Assembly (NCBI GenBank): GCA_018806985.1
Contig: JADANN010000123.1
Span: forward strand, 310,001-374,000
From: Angiostrongylus vasorum
Lineage: Eukaryota > Nematoda > Chromadorea > Rhabditida > Metastrongylidae
DNA: 64,000 bases
Direction: 5' to 3'
Shown here in pieces: positions 21,180 to 32,418 of the stretch. The notes under the pieces are model-generated. The model was not told where the DNA came from. It made no database searches and saw nothing but the letters and a program-made list of their open reading frames with translations. A program made the position numbers and the translations under genes. How positions within the stretch are numbered: position 1 is the stretch's first letter; each line of letters opens with the position of its first letter.

Positions 21180-21610
21180 GGTAGCTGACTTCTCAGCAGT
21201 TTCACTTTCTTGAGAGTCTGGAAAGGTCAAATTGACACGCAGTGTACTCAGCCAAACACTTTCATAACCTCAGCGGACACATTCTAATACGTATTAAAAA
21301 ATTGAACAGCAGAGAGGAGTGCCTTGTGATCGCGTGTGACCTCGCGCCATACCTCTGGCTCATTTTTTTTGACCAAAGCCAGACACGTGGTACAGCCCAT
21401 ATAGGACTCTATGCGGCTGATTTCCACAAATTAGGTGGAAGGCTTGCAAATAACGAAACGATGACTCCTTAAAAGGAAGTTGTTTGTTATGCGATTGAAA
21501 AATTAATGTATTAAGTGTTTCGCTACGTGTCAGGTCGCCATTTCAGACTCTTGAGAAAGCGAAATCAGCGTAAACGTCAGCTTGAATTATTAATCAATGC
21601 CCAGTTTAAA
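21180..21610 (+). mobile_element. PLE 3' tail, partly as an inverted duplicate
   Basis: On the + strand GAGTGCCTTGTGATCGCG followed by GACCTCGCGCCATACCTCTG encodes ECLVIACDLAPYLW, the end of the GIY-YIG ORF as in the other PLE copies (ITRDLMLYL at 28500). It ends with GACTCTTGAGAAAGCGAAAT and AACGTCAGC. The first 100 bases (AGCTGACTTCTCAGCAG, CTTGAGAGTCTGGAAAGG) are the reverse complement of that terminal block. Confidence 0.65.
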
Positions 21611-22619
21611 AGAAAGCCGGTCTTGGGATCTTTGAGTATTTTATACGTTATTTCAGCTTCTGCTTAAGGATTTCGTCTTCTTCATGAATGTTGTAGGATA
21701 CTGATCGAGTCGATTTTCTTTGTATTCTTGGCAATAGCCGAACTAAGGCGTTCTTACGTTTACTGAAGTAGAGCGTTGGAAGAGGGTCGAGCCTGCACCT
21801 TGCTTCATGGACTACACGAACTGCTGCGCTACCTCTTTCCCATTGTTATCTGTTATTTTCACTCATTCATTATTCTATTTTCGTCATTATTTTTTACTTA
21901 CATCGTTATCGTTGTTGTTGTTTATTATTCTTATTCCTTTCTTTAATGTTATTCTTAATTTATCACCGGAGCGAAACCTCTATTGCTGGTTGTAATGCGG
22001 TGCTAAACAACTGCGAAAAGATTGTATCGCCCTGCCGAACAGTTTCTGGTGATGGCTAAAGGACGACTTAAACTGTGTAAGGTCGTAGTACGGTAATAAT
22101 AGGAATCGGCTAAAGTTCTTTGGACAAATCCATTCCTTTAGCAAAGGTTTTTTCTTCTCGTTGTTATCGATTTAGTTGAAATTTTGCGGCAACCCTTTTT
22201 GTTAGTCGAGTGGAGCGTTTTGATACTGATCCACGACTTTGTGAAGAACTACAGCATATGACAGCATAAAACTGGAGAAGAATTTTTCAACGATTCAGAG
22301 CTCTTTAAAACTTACTATTATCATTTCTTTCTGTTCTCCTACATTTCTCCTCTTGTTTTAAACTTTTGAATGGTGAACGTTCTAAGGAATTTTGTGGTTG
22401 GGAGTTATGGACACTGAACTGAGCAAAAGATTTGCGGTAGATGGAACGTTTTCAATCGTACTACGCATCAGATTATTATCAAACGTGATGTGGTGAGTAT
22501 TTACGCATTTCATCTAACTTATTGACGACCTACTGCAATAGTAGTTGATGGAGAGCGAGTTACCTTGGCTAGAAGGGGAATCCATATTTGGCAGTAATAT
22601 TGCATATTTGAGTACTTGG

Positions 22620-22745
22620 ATGACCTGTTTTCACTGGTTATGCGGGCCCAGAATAATTTCCATCTTCTTAAAAAGTTTTGCTCATTTGGCCATTGTGGTT
22701 CCCTGCAAAATGATAACAGATAAAGCTCTCGACGTTGATCAATGA
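22620..22745 (+). repeat. repeat C fragment
   Basis: ACTGGTTATGCGGGCCCAG, ATAATTTCCATCTTC and GCCATTGTGGTTCCCTG match 62236-62330. Confidence 0.6.
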
Positions 22746-22980
22746 AGGAGCTGAAGGATGCGCTATGCACTCGAGTTCACTAAGTATCGTTGGAGATGAT
22801 TGAATGCATATTTGAGGCCTTTAAAATGACTCGCGGTGGCCTTCCGATTTATTGAGGCAGTGCTGCTGTCCTTCCAGACAAGTCGTACCAATTTGCATAC
22901 CTTGGAGGGATAGACTTGGTGAGCCACGGGCGCGTGTTGCAAGGCGTCTCCGACCACTGCGCCACGGACGCGCCTCCTTG
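22725..22980 (-). repeat. SINE-1 copy in the RdRP pseudogene region
   Basis: Reverse complement of the family: CTCTCGACGTTGATCAA at the left, CGACCACTGCGCCACGGACGCG at the right (tRNA-like head). Confidence 0.88.
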
Positions 22981-23019
22981 GTTGTGAATAAGGCGAGAGA
23001 ATTTATTTATTTATTTACT

Positions 23020-23345
23020 CTATTTTATTTCGTTTTATTTGATCCGTCTTCATGTCTACTACGCGGATCCAAGAACTTCTCACATTCGATTCATTTCATC
23101 GCATCCATTGTCCACGAAGATCTTCCCACTTTTACGTGTGGGGTCGATTGGTGCTTGAGCGTTTTCATTTCATCTTGAATGTCGTAGAATGCTGGTCGAG
23201 GAATTCTCTCTGGAGTCCTAATATAACCAGGCTGGAGCTTTCCCAATGGGATTGCATGGAGTGATTTTTTCCCAGACAAGTCCAGTACCAATTTCTCGAC
23301 CCCGGAGGGATGAGAGGCTTGGTTAGACCGGAGCGGAATCGAACT
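23020..23345 (-). repeat. SINE-2 copy
   Basis: Left end ACGCGGATCCAAGAACTTCTCACATTCGATTC, right part CAATTTCTCGACCCCGGAGG and GGAATCGAACTAGG (complement of a box-B-like sequence). Confidence 0.65.
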
Positions 23346-23484
23346 AGGCAAGAGAATAGGGTGGAACAAATGGATTACATACATTTCACAGCAACACTTT
23401 ACAAGATTCCTCAGTTGGAATCTCCATTTAGTTTTTCCGCTTATAAACTTTTCATGCTTTCTTGATCAGGTGAATAAAAAAAAG

Positions 23485-23740
23485 GACAAAGCTCTCGGCA
23501 TTGGTCAATCCATGAGTGTTGTGCCATGCATTCGACTTCATTAAGTATCGCTGGAGGTGATTGAATGCATATCTGGCCTTTACATTGACTCGCAGTGGTC
23601 TACCGATGTATGGAGCCAGTGCTGCTATCCTCCCAGACAAGTCTGGTACCAATTTGCGGACTCCAGAAGGATAGAAGGCTCGGTGGGCCATGTGCGCAGG
23701 GATCGATTCCACGTGTGTGTTGCTTTGGCGCCTTCATCCA
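23485..23740 (-). repeat. SINE-1 copy
   Basis: Left end GCTCTCGGCATTGGTCAATCC, then TTCGACTTCATTAAGTATCG, GCAGGGATCGATTCCACGTG. The tRNA-like head is truncated at about 23735. Confidence 0.82.
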
Positions 23741-24250
23741 CTGGGGTGCTTTTCAGAAATTACTTTTACGCTTCTGCATTTGGCTAGCAAATGTTCAGCT
23801 AATTTTAGTTCATGTAAAAGGACCTTTTTGAATAAACAAAGAAATTGTTGATTGTAGATGTTGAGAGAGCTTGTATCTGACTACTGTGGGTATTCAGTTT
23901 ACAAATGATGAGGGTCGTTATCAGTTGCGGCTTTACGCTAAACATTAGTCAAGTAACTCCTGATTAGTTTTTTACTGGTTTCATTACTTCCATAATATTG
24001 GGGGAGTAGAATACCTTCAAGGAAGGTACCAGTCTAATAAGGAATTACCCAACAATGTTGTAAAAAAAATGACCGACAGAGAACTATTTTTTTTAACTGG
24101 ATATCCTTCGGTAGTTCAATATTATGATCGATAATGATCCCGTAAATTCGTTAGTGGGTTTTTCGGACCTGTAGCGTTTTAGGTCCTTGTAGTTCAGTGA
24201 CGGTATAGGTGGAAATGTTTCTTCTAAACTTCTAATTACTTTATCTGCAG

Positions 24251-24405
24251 GCCTGGACAGCGTTTTATTCATCATTTGTGAATGGGCTGAACGGAGCGGC
24301 CTGTTTAATGTTCGGCTTCAATGTCGCTACCTTTATCTAATCCTTATTTTGTATGCAACTGGCCGAATTGTTTGGAGCTGGAACAAAAATAGACCATTTT
24401 TAGAC
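24251..24405 (+). pseudogene. RdRP exon L', open reading frame preserved
   Basis: Phase-compatible with exon K as in the intact gene (G + GC). Encodes GLDSVLFIICEWAERSGLF and LYLILILYATGRIVWSW without stops, three bases shorter than exon L. It is isolated between a stop-ridden exon K' and a missing exon M'. Confidence 0.8.
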
Positions 24406-25261
24406 GTGTTCTTATAGAATTAGAAACAGAATGGCGCTTAGAATAAAAGAATGGCCGGAAATGATTGTTGCCCCCAATTTCTCACTTTGGTTAAGGTTTG
24501 CCTTGATTTCAATACATATGTACCTGAAGGTAATTGTTGCGTTCAACTTTAAATAGGCACTTCTTTACTCAGAACGAACTTTGTTAATTGCAACAAAGAT
24601 TGGTGCAATCTACAGATCTTTGTGGACCACGTTGACTATTTTATGTTCTTGGAAAGATGCAATGGTAATATTCCGTGGCCCACAAGCCTTTGTTTATTTG
24701 TTTGTTTTTTTCCTTTTTGCGAGTCTCTTCTGTCCCGCATTGTGGAGTGATTCAGTAGGTAAGATTGCCACCAATACAAAGAGATAACATGCCTATGGCT
24801 TTTCGTTGACGTTCACAACTGCTGCGCTTCCGTCAAGATTTTAAAAAATCTGGATTTCATTGAAATTTTTGGGATTGTCAGCTAAATTTTTGGAAGAATT
24901 ACCTGCAGTCATCGAAAACTCCGCGTCGTTTACTGGGTTAACTAAAGAGAAAAATTTTCATATTTTAGTTAGGTCGTTGTATGAATGGATATTTGGAATA
25001 TTTAGTTACTCTACAATTAGAACTCCATTATTGGCTTAGATGTTGTCGAGTAATGCTTCTTTTCGTTACAGTATTTTTTTCGTTAGATGAATTTTGTCAC
25101 AAAAAGGTTTCCGGAAAGGATTCTCGATATTTTAAGGCTACTGTAGAACATACTTTAACATGATGTCCAGTCCAGTCCACAGTGTGATGAGCTGAATAAA
25201 AACTACAAAGCTGAAAAAGAATACAAAAAACTGAAAAAAGCTAAAACTAGAAAAAAGGAAT

Positions 25262-25725
25262 GTACATTACACAACTTTAATGAAGCTGAGATATTTGCAA
25301 AACTCCGGACCGCAGGTGTCTACGGTGGGGAACGAACGCGCATTGTCCTTTCCGGGGGAGTAGCGCGCTCACCACCACACCATGCGGGTCCTTCGTTTCG
25401 CCTGTCTCTTAGCTAGTTCTATTGATATTTTTCCATCAGCAATCACCCGTCAGCGGGATTGATCTGGGTAACCCAAATTGGCAACGAACCCACTTAAGCT
25501 GAGGCTGCAGTTATAATCACAATTTTAACTTATTATTTACTGAGAGACAGGCGAAACGAAGGACCCGCATGGTGTGGTGGTGAGCGCGCTACGCCCCGGA
25601 AACGACAATAGCGCGTTCGTTCCCCACCGTAGACACCTGCGGTCCGGAGTTTTGCAAATATCTCAGCATCATTAAAGTTATATTTCGCAATATATGCCCT
25701 GCCGTTAAAAAGAGTAGGCAGTAAA
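25262..25725. repeat. SINE-3 inverted pair (long hairpin) at the end of the RdRP duplication
   Basis: Left arm 25266-25400 and right arm 25540-25705 are reverse complements over about 130 bases; both carry the variant GTGTCTACGGTGGGGAACG (family GTGTCTGCGG). The roughly 140-base centre holds CAGCAATCACCCGTCAGCGG and TTATAATCACAATTTTAAC. It starts about 60 bases after homology to the intact RdRP gene stops. Confidence 0.85.
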
Positions 25726-26950
25726 TAATAAGTTGAAAAAATACATTACACAAATAGTCGATGATGCGATCCCAGGTCGTTAGCAGGCTAAGCTATCCAT
25801 CCAGCCGGAATCTTGCATCCTACTTAGGTAGTGGCCAGGTTTTGAATGCTTATGTTGGGAGGCGAAAATTCATTGGGTCGAGATGCTGTCTAAGGATCCG
25901 AAAGGCGTTCGCTTCCTCCTAGTTGGCTTCATAGCCAAGTTTTTCATTACATGTGCTTCATGCCCTAAATATACGTAGCTGGGGAATTCAAAGATATTTA
26001 TAGGAAGCGTATATTAAGCTATGTTTTGTGGAGAAGATCTTATCCAGCGTTCATTATTGATTCAGAAAAGGATAAGAGTAAGAGAAGAAATAAAATGCAA
26101 TTGTCTTAAAACCTACTTCCAGTAACCTTGGTAACAATAATCGTTAAGTTTCTACATGAATCAGCTGACACTAGGTTGCTACAAAACTTCTGTCCGGCTA
26201 ATGTTTCGACGCTTTCGCTCTCTTTACAGTCGTATAGATCCGAGTCGATGGTCCATGTCTGGTTATTATCGCGATATGGGTTTTCGTTGTGGCATCGAAT
26301 CGAATCCAGTGGATGGAGCAGTTCTTAAGTGGTCGATTCCCGCCATCCAATATGGAGTTGGAAGTCTTTGACACTCCAGAATAGGGACCTGGAGGACAGG
26401 GTAATATGTTACTGTCAAGGGAACTGGTGCATGCAATCTATTGTGACTACCTGCACCTAGTCTCGGTCGTGACGGATCTTGCCTGGGATCTAAATTTCGT
26501 AAATGTCTCAGCATCATTGTGGATGTATTATGAAGTTATTACTGTTCTCCGTTTATTCATTGTCCATCGTTAGTTGCATGTGCAAAAACGATTGTTTCTG
26601 TTGTAGTCTAAGAAGTAAATGTTCTTATACTGTTCTGATTGTACTGACCCTTAACTCATCTTTCTGTCAAGTTCCCGCAAATAAAATAATGCATGCAGTG
26701 ACTAATGCGTTAAGTTCCTCCAGTGGTTTTCCGAGGAGAAACCAATTCAGAAGGACCTCTTGCTATCTGTGATGACCACCTGGGAACGCCATAGTAATGT
26801 TATCTCATGATTCGAAGGAAAATTACGTTCGATGAGAAATTGTTTCGGAACGTCCGTGAGAATGGAACAATCCATGTGCTCAAAGCCAACTCGCAGCTGA
26901 TGAACCACGTCTGTTGTTACGAGATAATGAAATGATAACGTTAAGAGATA
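25726..26950. other. repeat-derived DNA without a recognised gene
   Basis: At 26190-26240 it holds the complement of the PLE-like terminal block (GGCTAATGTTTCGACGCTTTC). The rest shows short frames only. Confidence 0.45.
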
Positions 26951-27119
26951 AGATAAGGAAGGTCTGCAAATCGTTTCAGAACGGGTCACTACGGTGAATC
27001 AGAGAATATCTCAACATTTCCCATCCACATGACAAATGAACTGGACGATTTTTGAACTCTGGAGTGTGCACCCTAGCACAACGAACAACTGATTTTTGAT
27101 CGAAAAATGTAAGGTTTTC

Positions 27120-28960
27120 TGGTATATCTGTCGCATTCCACTTTCTCATGTTGTTGTGAGATTGGAATCCAGTTGCTGAAACACATTCCAGCCCATCTCC
27201 CAAATACCCAGTCGTTCCGGGATCGCCCGTGCAGCACGCGTCCTGTCAACGCGAACGTGATGGAGTCCCTCAACGTTACAGCACTTCACACAAACGTGTC
27301 GAATGACTCCGCAGTGGATAAGGAGTAATGAACATGTATGGCTTCTATATTCAGTAAGCCATGGCGCTGCCAAAGGAGTGCTCAATCTTCAGATGGTACG
27401 GGAAATATTACGCCCAAATGAGAGAGTTGGCAGTAGGATAGCGATCGGCACCAAGCCTTCTCGTTGCCTTATGTACTAGAACAGAAGCCTAAGTAATCGA
27501 TTTCTAGTCATTAGTCTACTTTGGATATATAGATGATTGCTTTGTCGTCAACACCACGCAGGAGGAAGCATGCAAATGTTTTGAGTTATTGAAGGAATAG
27601 TCAATACATTATCCTTTACAGCTTTACCCAAGAGCAACCAGAAAAAAGCAGGCTTCTCTTCCTGGACATTCAAGTCAATCTATCCGAAGGCGGCTACATC
27701 ACGAAGTGGTACCGAAAGCCAAGTAGTAATAACGTGCTTGTTCATTACCTCTCCTCTCAATCCTCACAGAAAAAGGGCGCTTATAAGGAACATGTTTCGA
27801 ACAGCCACTAGCGTATTCACAGGAAGAGAGCAGAAGGAGGAATCCCGGGAAGTGACGCCGCAAGTAGCTTTTTTCAATAGTAACGACTGTAACTCCTCGG
27901 GACAAGGTCACAGGACTTAGAGGAAAGATCAGGCACCTAAGGATAACTCTAGCGAGAATAAGGTGCCGTTAATACTGCCTTTTATTTCGAGCGAAATAAG
28001 TTCAGCTATAAAAATTTGTCAAAAAAGGGCCGGTTTAGAGAAATCAGTAGCACTTACTGAGATACCATCGAACACTCTAAGACACTAGTTAGTTCGTAAC
28101 TGTTTGCAGGACCGTTTGTGCCCAATGAAATATTGCATAATTTGAGCCAACGTTAAAAACGGTGATTGCATGAGTTCCGATAATATGTACCTAGTTTCTT
28201 GAAAAGTGTGTAGAATAGACTAACACGTTAGCAAAACGGGTAGACCACTCTACGTCCGTATAAAAAGAACACTTAGTAGGTAAACTCAAAGTCATTAAAT
28301 ATTCCACTAGGCACGCATAGGACACAGAGACATAACGGAGAAGAGTGACGGATCTGAAAAATAACGGAGAAGATTTTGAAGTAGAATTCACTATCCTCGC
28401 ACATTAATCCAAACTATCAGCGCGTAAGGCTCTTGAAGCGTTTTGGATAAATTCTATAACTCCAAAAATAAACCACGAGGAGGACTGGCTTCGGATCACG
28501 CGTGACCTCATGCTATACCTTAGGCTGGTTTTTGGAAGACTTACGAAGAATAAAACGGTGAGTTAACCTTTTTATTTATTCCTACTACAGTTTTTTCACG
28601 GCAAGGTATTATGTGTGATACAACCACAGTGATGCTGAGATATTTGCAAAACTCCGGACCGCAGGTGTCCGCGGTGAGGAACGAACGCGATATTACCCTT
28701 TCTGGGGGGCTAGTGCGTTCGCTCCCACACCGTGCAGGTCCTTCGTTTCGCCTTGTCTCTCATTTAGTTTTTGAAAACGGTAATTGTTTACAAGAAGCTT
28801 TCTATTATGCAAATGAGAAATTTATGCATTAAGTCTTGTCTACAGAGGTTATGAAAGCGTTTGACTGAATGGATTGCGTGTCTGTTTGACTTTCCACGCT
28901 CCGAAGAGTACGAAACAGCTGAAACGTCAGCTCTGTGAATGAATAAATGCAGAGATAACT
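27120..28960 (+). mobile_element. Penelope-like element relic, + strand
   Basis: Decayed RT plus GIY-YIG element. Pieces in order: HIPAHLPNTQ and NVMESLNVTALHTNVSND near 27180-27320, the catalytic YIDD at 27526-27537 (GYIDDCFVVNTTQEEACKCF), RANMFRT-like linker sequence near 27790-27900, and the C-terminal LEAFWIN..TPKINHEEDWL near 28430-28500. Stops and gaps are numerous. The tail block GAAACGTCAGC occurs near 28925. A SINE-3 (28600-28770) is nested in its 3' tail. Confidence 0.8.
28600..28770 (-). repeat. SINE-3 copy nested in the PLE 3' tail
   Basis: GTGATGCTGAGATATTTGCA, CCGGACCGCAGGTGTCCGCG, and CCGTGCAGGTCCTTCGTTTCG. Confidence 0.85.
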
Positions 28961-29029
28961 ACCTCGTTTTTTCTTCATCTAAAAAAAAAGACGAATTATT
29001 ATTGTTTAAATTTGTGCATAATTTTGGCT

Positions 29030-29230
29030 GCTGCTTAAGCAATTCGCTCTTCTTTATGAATGACCTTGAATGCTGGTCGAACCGTTTCTCTATGGAATCT
29101 TGTGATTGCTGTGCTAGGGCGTTCCCATGTTTTTCAAGCAGGCAATAACCAGTATTTGCGGATCGGAGGGAGCTTTCCCGAAAGGATGGAATGCTTTGCA
29201 GATTTGATGTGAAGCACTTTTCTACCAAAT
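29030..29230 (-). repeat. possible diverged SINE-2 fragment
   Basis: GAATGACCTTGAATGCTGGTCGA and GGAATCTTGTGATTGC parallel 23180-23225 and 58420-58470, where SINE-2 is clearer. Support is weak. Confidence 0.4.
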
Positions 29231-29689
29231 TTAGAAACTGAAACCCTAAGGATCTATTGTAATTAAAAAAGTATTATATCCTTAGTATTGTGAATAGACC
29301 ACATTACAATTAACTGGAAGCTTTGCCTTAGATATAATGCTTTGACCTGAAGTTTTGCAAGGAATTTACCACCTTCTCCTTGGCTTGGTGATTTTTTTCG
29401 CTGAAAGGGTAGAGAGAGGGAGAGGAAGAGATAGGGGAGACAGATAAAGTGAGAGCTGCATAATTCGCGAAACAATTTCCTATTCCTAAATGCCTCGTGA
29501 ATTGGATTTCCCGCTTCTTTACTTGAGTTTTGGAAAACACCATTACCGAGGACATCGACAAGGAATACGATCGACTCGTCAAACTCCTCCACGCTTATAC
29601 TAAGAAGCACAGAGCTTAAAAAATTACCGAGCGACTTATTTTTTAAAATCTCTTGAGTTACATTTACTTCTATAGAAAAACACAATACA
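29231..29689. other. no gene recognised between the two PLE copies
   Basis: Open frames on both strands, none with a motif. It probably belongs to PLE 3' flanking sequence. Confidence 0.4.
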
Positions 29690-29986
29690 ATACAACAGTA
29701 GCTGACGTTCCGGCAGTATCGCTTCTTCAGAGCCTGGAAGGGTGTACTGATATACAATTTACCAGGCCAAACGCTTCAAAAAACACAAAAAGACGAAAAA
29801 CTCTATTGTATTTACATGATCAACAGCTTCTCGAAAAACTCACCGTTTTTTTACGTGACTTCCAATGAGGAAGATTAGAACAGCTGATTATGGTCGCATA
29901 AGGTTGATGACTGCACCATCCCACATCAGAAATTGATGAGAACATACGGGGTCAGGTCGCGTATGACCTCTGGGCATTCATCCCTG

Positions 29987-30376
29987 CTATTCATTGTAGG
30001 GTTTTTTGGCATTTATCCAAAAAGCCTCAAGAAGTTTTCGCGCTGGTGTTCTAGTCTCCTGCGCAAGGATATTGACTTTTACTTCAAAATCGTCCCCGCT
30101 GTGCTTTTGTATCCTATGCGTGCCTAGTGGGGTACTTTGTCTTAGTTTTCGTTTGCCATCTAGGTGTTCTTTTATACGGATACACAAAGGCCTGCCCGTT
30201 TCGCCAATATATTCATCTCCGCAATTATTACAAGAGATCAGGTATATCGTACCTGAATTCATGCAATCACCGTCCCTGCCGTAAGGGCAAATTAGGCAAT
30301 TTGTTGTTTCACATAGACTGTCATACAGACGGTTACGAACTAATTGACGACGTATAAGTAGCCGGTGGTATTTCAA
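29987..30376 (-). pseudogene. PLE GIY-YIG endonuclease domain
   Basis: The reading contains CETTNCLICPYGRDGDC (cysteine-rich segment before the nuclease), GTIYLISCNNCGDEYIGETG (the GIY-YIG core), RIKEH (catalytic Arg and the His typical of PLE enzymes) and LLEAFWI with the metal-binding Glu. PLEs use this nuclease to nick target DNA. The preceding linker frame ends near 30373 and a further frame change separates it from this one, so RT and nuclease are no longer joined. Confidence 0.88.
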
Positions 30377-30818
30377 CTATCGCTACCGATTCCTCTAGAC
30401 CTACCCCTTCTTAAGCACCGTTTAGTAGCTACGCGTACTTCATCGGTAATGAAGAGCAACATAAACGGGACTTTCTTTTGGCCAAGTGTTTCGCTTGGGC
30501 GCGTCGCTCTCCTTCTAAACTTATTTCGTGCGGTAATTATTTCGCAGCTATTGGAGATGGCTATTTGCCTAGTCAAGTCGCGCGATTCTTCCTTTAGTTC
30601 CCCGGTTGTGCATACAGAGGTGGTTGTTCGAAACATGTTCGCCCTCTTTATGTATGAAAGGTGGGTAGAAAGGAAATGAACCAGGGTTTTTTTTGTTGCT
30701 TGGTTTTCGGTACCATTTTGTCTTGTAACCACTAGTAGGTTTACTTGAACGTTTAGAAACGGAAGCCAGTTTTTGTTCGGTTTCTCCCGGGTGAACTTAA
30801 TGTATTCAGACTGCTCGT

Positions 30819-31697
30819 TCAATAATTCAAAGCATTTGTCCATCTCCTCCTGCGTAGAGAGACGACAAAACAATCATCTATATATCTGCAGTAGAGTAGT
30901 GGCCGGAGATCGAGGACAGGGGCTTCTATTTTAGACATAAACACAATGGCAAGGCTTGGTGCCAGTCGCTGTCCCATTGTCAACCGCCTTATTTGCGCGA
31001 AATATTTCGCAGACCATCTGAAAATCGAGCAGTTTAGGCACTCCTTTAGGAGAGCCATTAGCTGCTGAATGGGCAAGCCATGCATATTTATTCTTCCTTC
31101 ATGTTTAACAAGAAGTTCGAAGATGGCTTGCATTGCGGAGTCATTCGATACGTTGGTGTACAACGCAGTAACGTCGAAGGACTCCATCACGTACGCGTTA
31201 TTAGGAGACGCGTTACGTAGACGTTCTAGGAACATTTGGGTGTTTGTGAGGTGAGCTGGAATGTGGTTAAGCAACTGGGTAAGTATCAGACTTAAAAACC
31301 AAGTTATTCTATCCGTTGGCCCGTCTACACAGCTGATGATGGGTCTAACCTTAAATGATGACGGATTGTTTGACGCAAGATCATCAGGTGATACCAACTT
31401 ATGTGTTTTAATAAGTAGGTATAGGATGGAACATGTTGGTTTATCGACTTTAAAGTTCGAAATAACCAATGGTTTTAAACCTGCAGCCTTTGCCACACTG
31501 AGCCATTGATTGTTTAGCTTTCGGTATTGACTTTTATATTCCTTTTCAGAGGATGGGCGATAGAGGGTAGCATCACTAAGATGTTCCTCTGTTATCTCAA
31601 CATCCAGCTGGCGAGGAATAACTACGAACTCTCCCCTCTTATCACTAACAGACAATCTTATTGTTTTCGAATTTATTAATTCTCTAATTTCTCGCAA
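30819..31697 (-). pseudogene. PLE reverse transcriptase domain
   Basis: About 290 codons. RT landmarks: LYLLIKTHK (fingers), VRPIISCVDGPTDRITWFLS, MESFDVTALYTNVSND (palm, catalytic Asp), MGQRLAPSLAIVFM, and LLYCRYIDDCFVV with Y-I-D-D at about 30874-30885. This is the arrangement of PLE RTs, which are related to telomerase RT. Just after YIDD the frame is lost: the DNA has a CT repeat (GTCGTCTCTCTACG) two bases longer than the downstream frame requires, and the other copy (27526) reads through here as VVNTTQEE. Confidence 0.88.
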
Positions 31698-32418
31698 GCC
31701 ACATTTTTTGTGCGGCTGTAAGGTTAGAGATAAACTCTCTATCGCGGTAGTGATTAAGGGTCTTGAGAACGCCGTCCGAAAACATGCGGAATTTTATGTC
31801 AATTCCGTCGTTGGGGGCCCTGCTGTCTAAAAAAACGTTCTAGGGAAAGGAGATGGTGGTAATGGCGCCGCCTCTTGGTTTCCACCTCTATTTCATGTTT
31901 TCCTTCTTTCTTTAAAGTCAATAGACCAACATGCCGCCTCTTATACCTACTTATTAAAACACATAAGTTGGTATCACCTGATGATCTCGAAGGAAAATGG
32001 AGAATTTTATCCATGATTTCCACTCCGACGTCCTGTAAACGCTACATTCCTACGATATAAGGCAAGATAAACACATCTTTTAGCGGTTTTCTCATTGGAA
32101 GTCCGACATGTCATGTGGTCGTTGATAATACGCACAGCGTCTTCCGCCTCTCCCGAAATCAACTCACTGGCTTCCGTTTTCACATAAAACTCGTAGTAAC
32201 TGAAAAGTGGGCAGAACCATGTTCTTAGATACGAGGGAAAACCCTCACGAGATTGATAACAATCATTCGATCTTACATGGCTTATGTTGCTTACAACCTC
32301 TGGACTTAACTCGACATCAGCAATTGTAGAGAAATTACACTTCTGCTGACGCTCCAGAGAACGATTTCAACGTGAGATAGATCCGTTTTGCGAATAGAAC
32401 TGATGTGCGATCACTACC

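Larger units (their letters stand above)
19286..25205 (+). pseudogene. duplicated RdRP copy, degenerate (homologous to 2212-9425)
   Basis: A same-orientation segmental duplicate of the RdRP gene beginning inside exon C. Surviving parts: C' 19286-19385 ([18 protein letters not shown]); D' 19926-20162, still [15 protein letters not shown] with DLDGD at 19931-19945, but 237 instead of 236 bases and out of frame in its middle; H' about 22235-22310, mostly deleted; I' about 22380-22493, with stops; K' from about 23869, with stops; L' 24251-24405, fully open ([22 protein letters not shown]); N' from about 25138, broken. Exons E-G are gone (junction near 22203, where sequence like 3960 joins sequence like 5812); J and M are absent. 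Intron DNA also aligns (2880-3450 with 20240-20750). SINE-1, SINE-2, SINE-3 and PLE pieces were inserted later. It cannot encode a full polymerase. Confidence 0.9.
29690..32330 (-). mobile_element. Penelope-like element, minus strand, best-preserved copy
   Basis: Reads from about 32330 down to 29690. Order: an N-terminal region (EASELISGEAEDAVRIINDH near 32150), GIDIKFRMFSDGVLKTLNHY near 31780, a long RT frame (30819-31697), a linker frame (30373-30873), a GIY-YIG frame (29987-30376), a continuing tail (PEVIRDLTPYV near 29960), then the terminal block CTGAAGAAG..GGAACGTCAGC at about 29697-29735. Frame changes between the three frames mean this copy is not functional as it stands. The piece 31875-32005 is inverted relative to the rest. 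Confidence 0.88.

Noticed and set aside
29263..29757. 164-codon minus-strand frame
   Set aside because: Composition is biased, part overlaps a PLE tail, and there is no motif or splice context.
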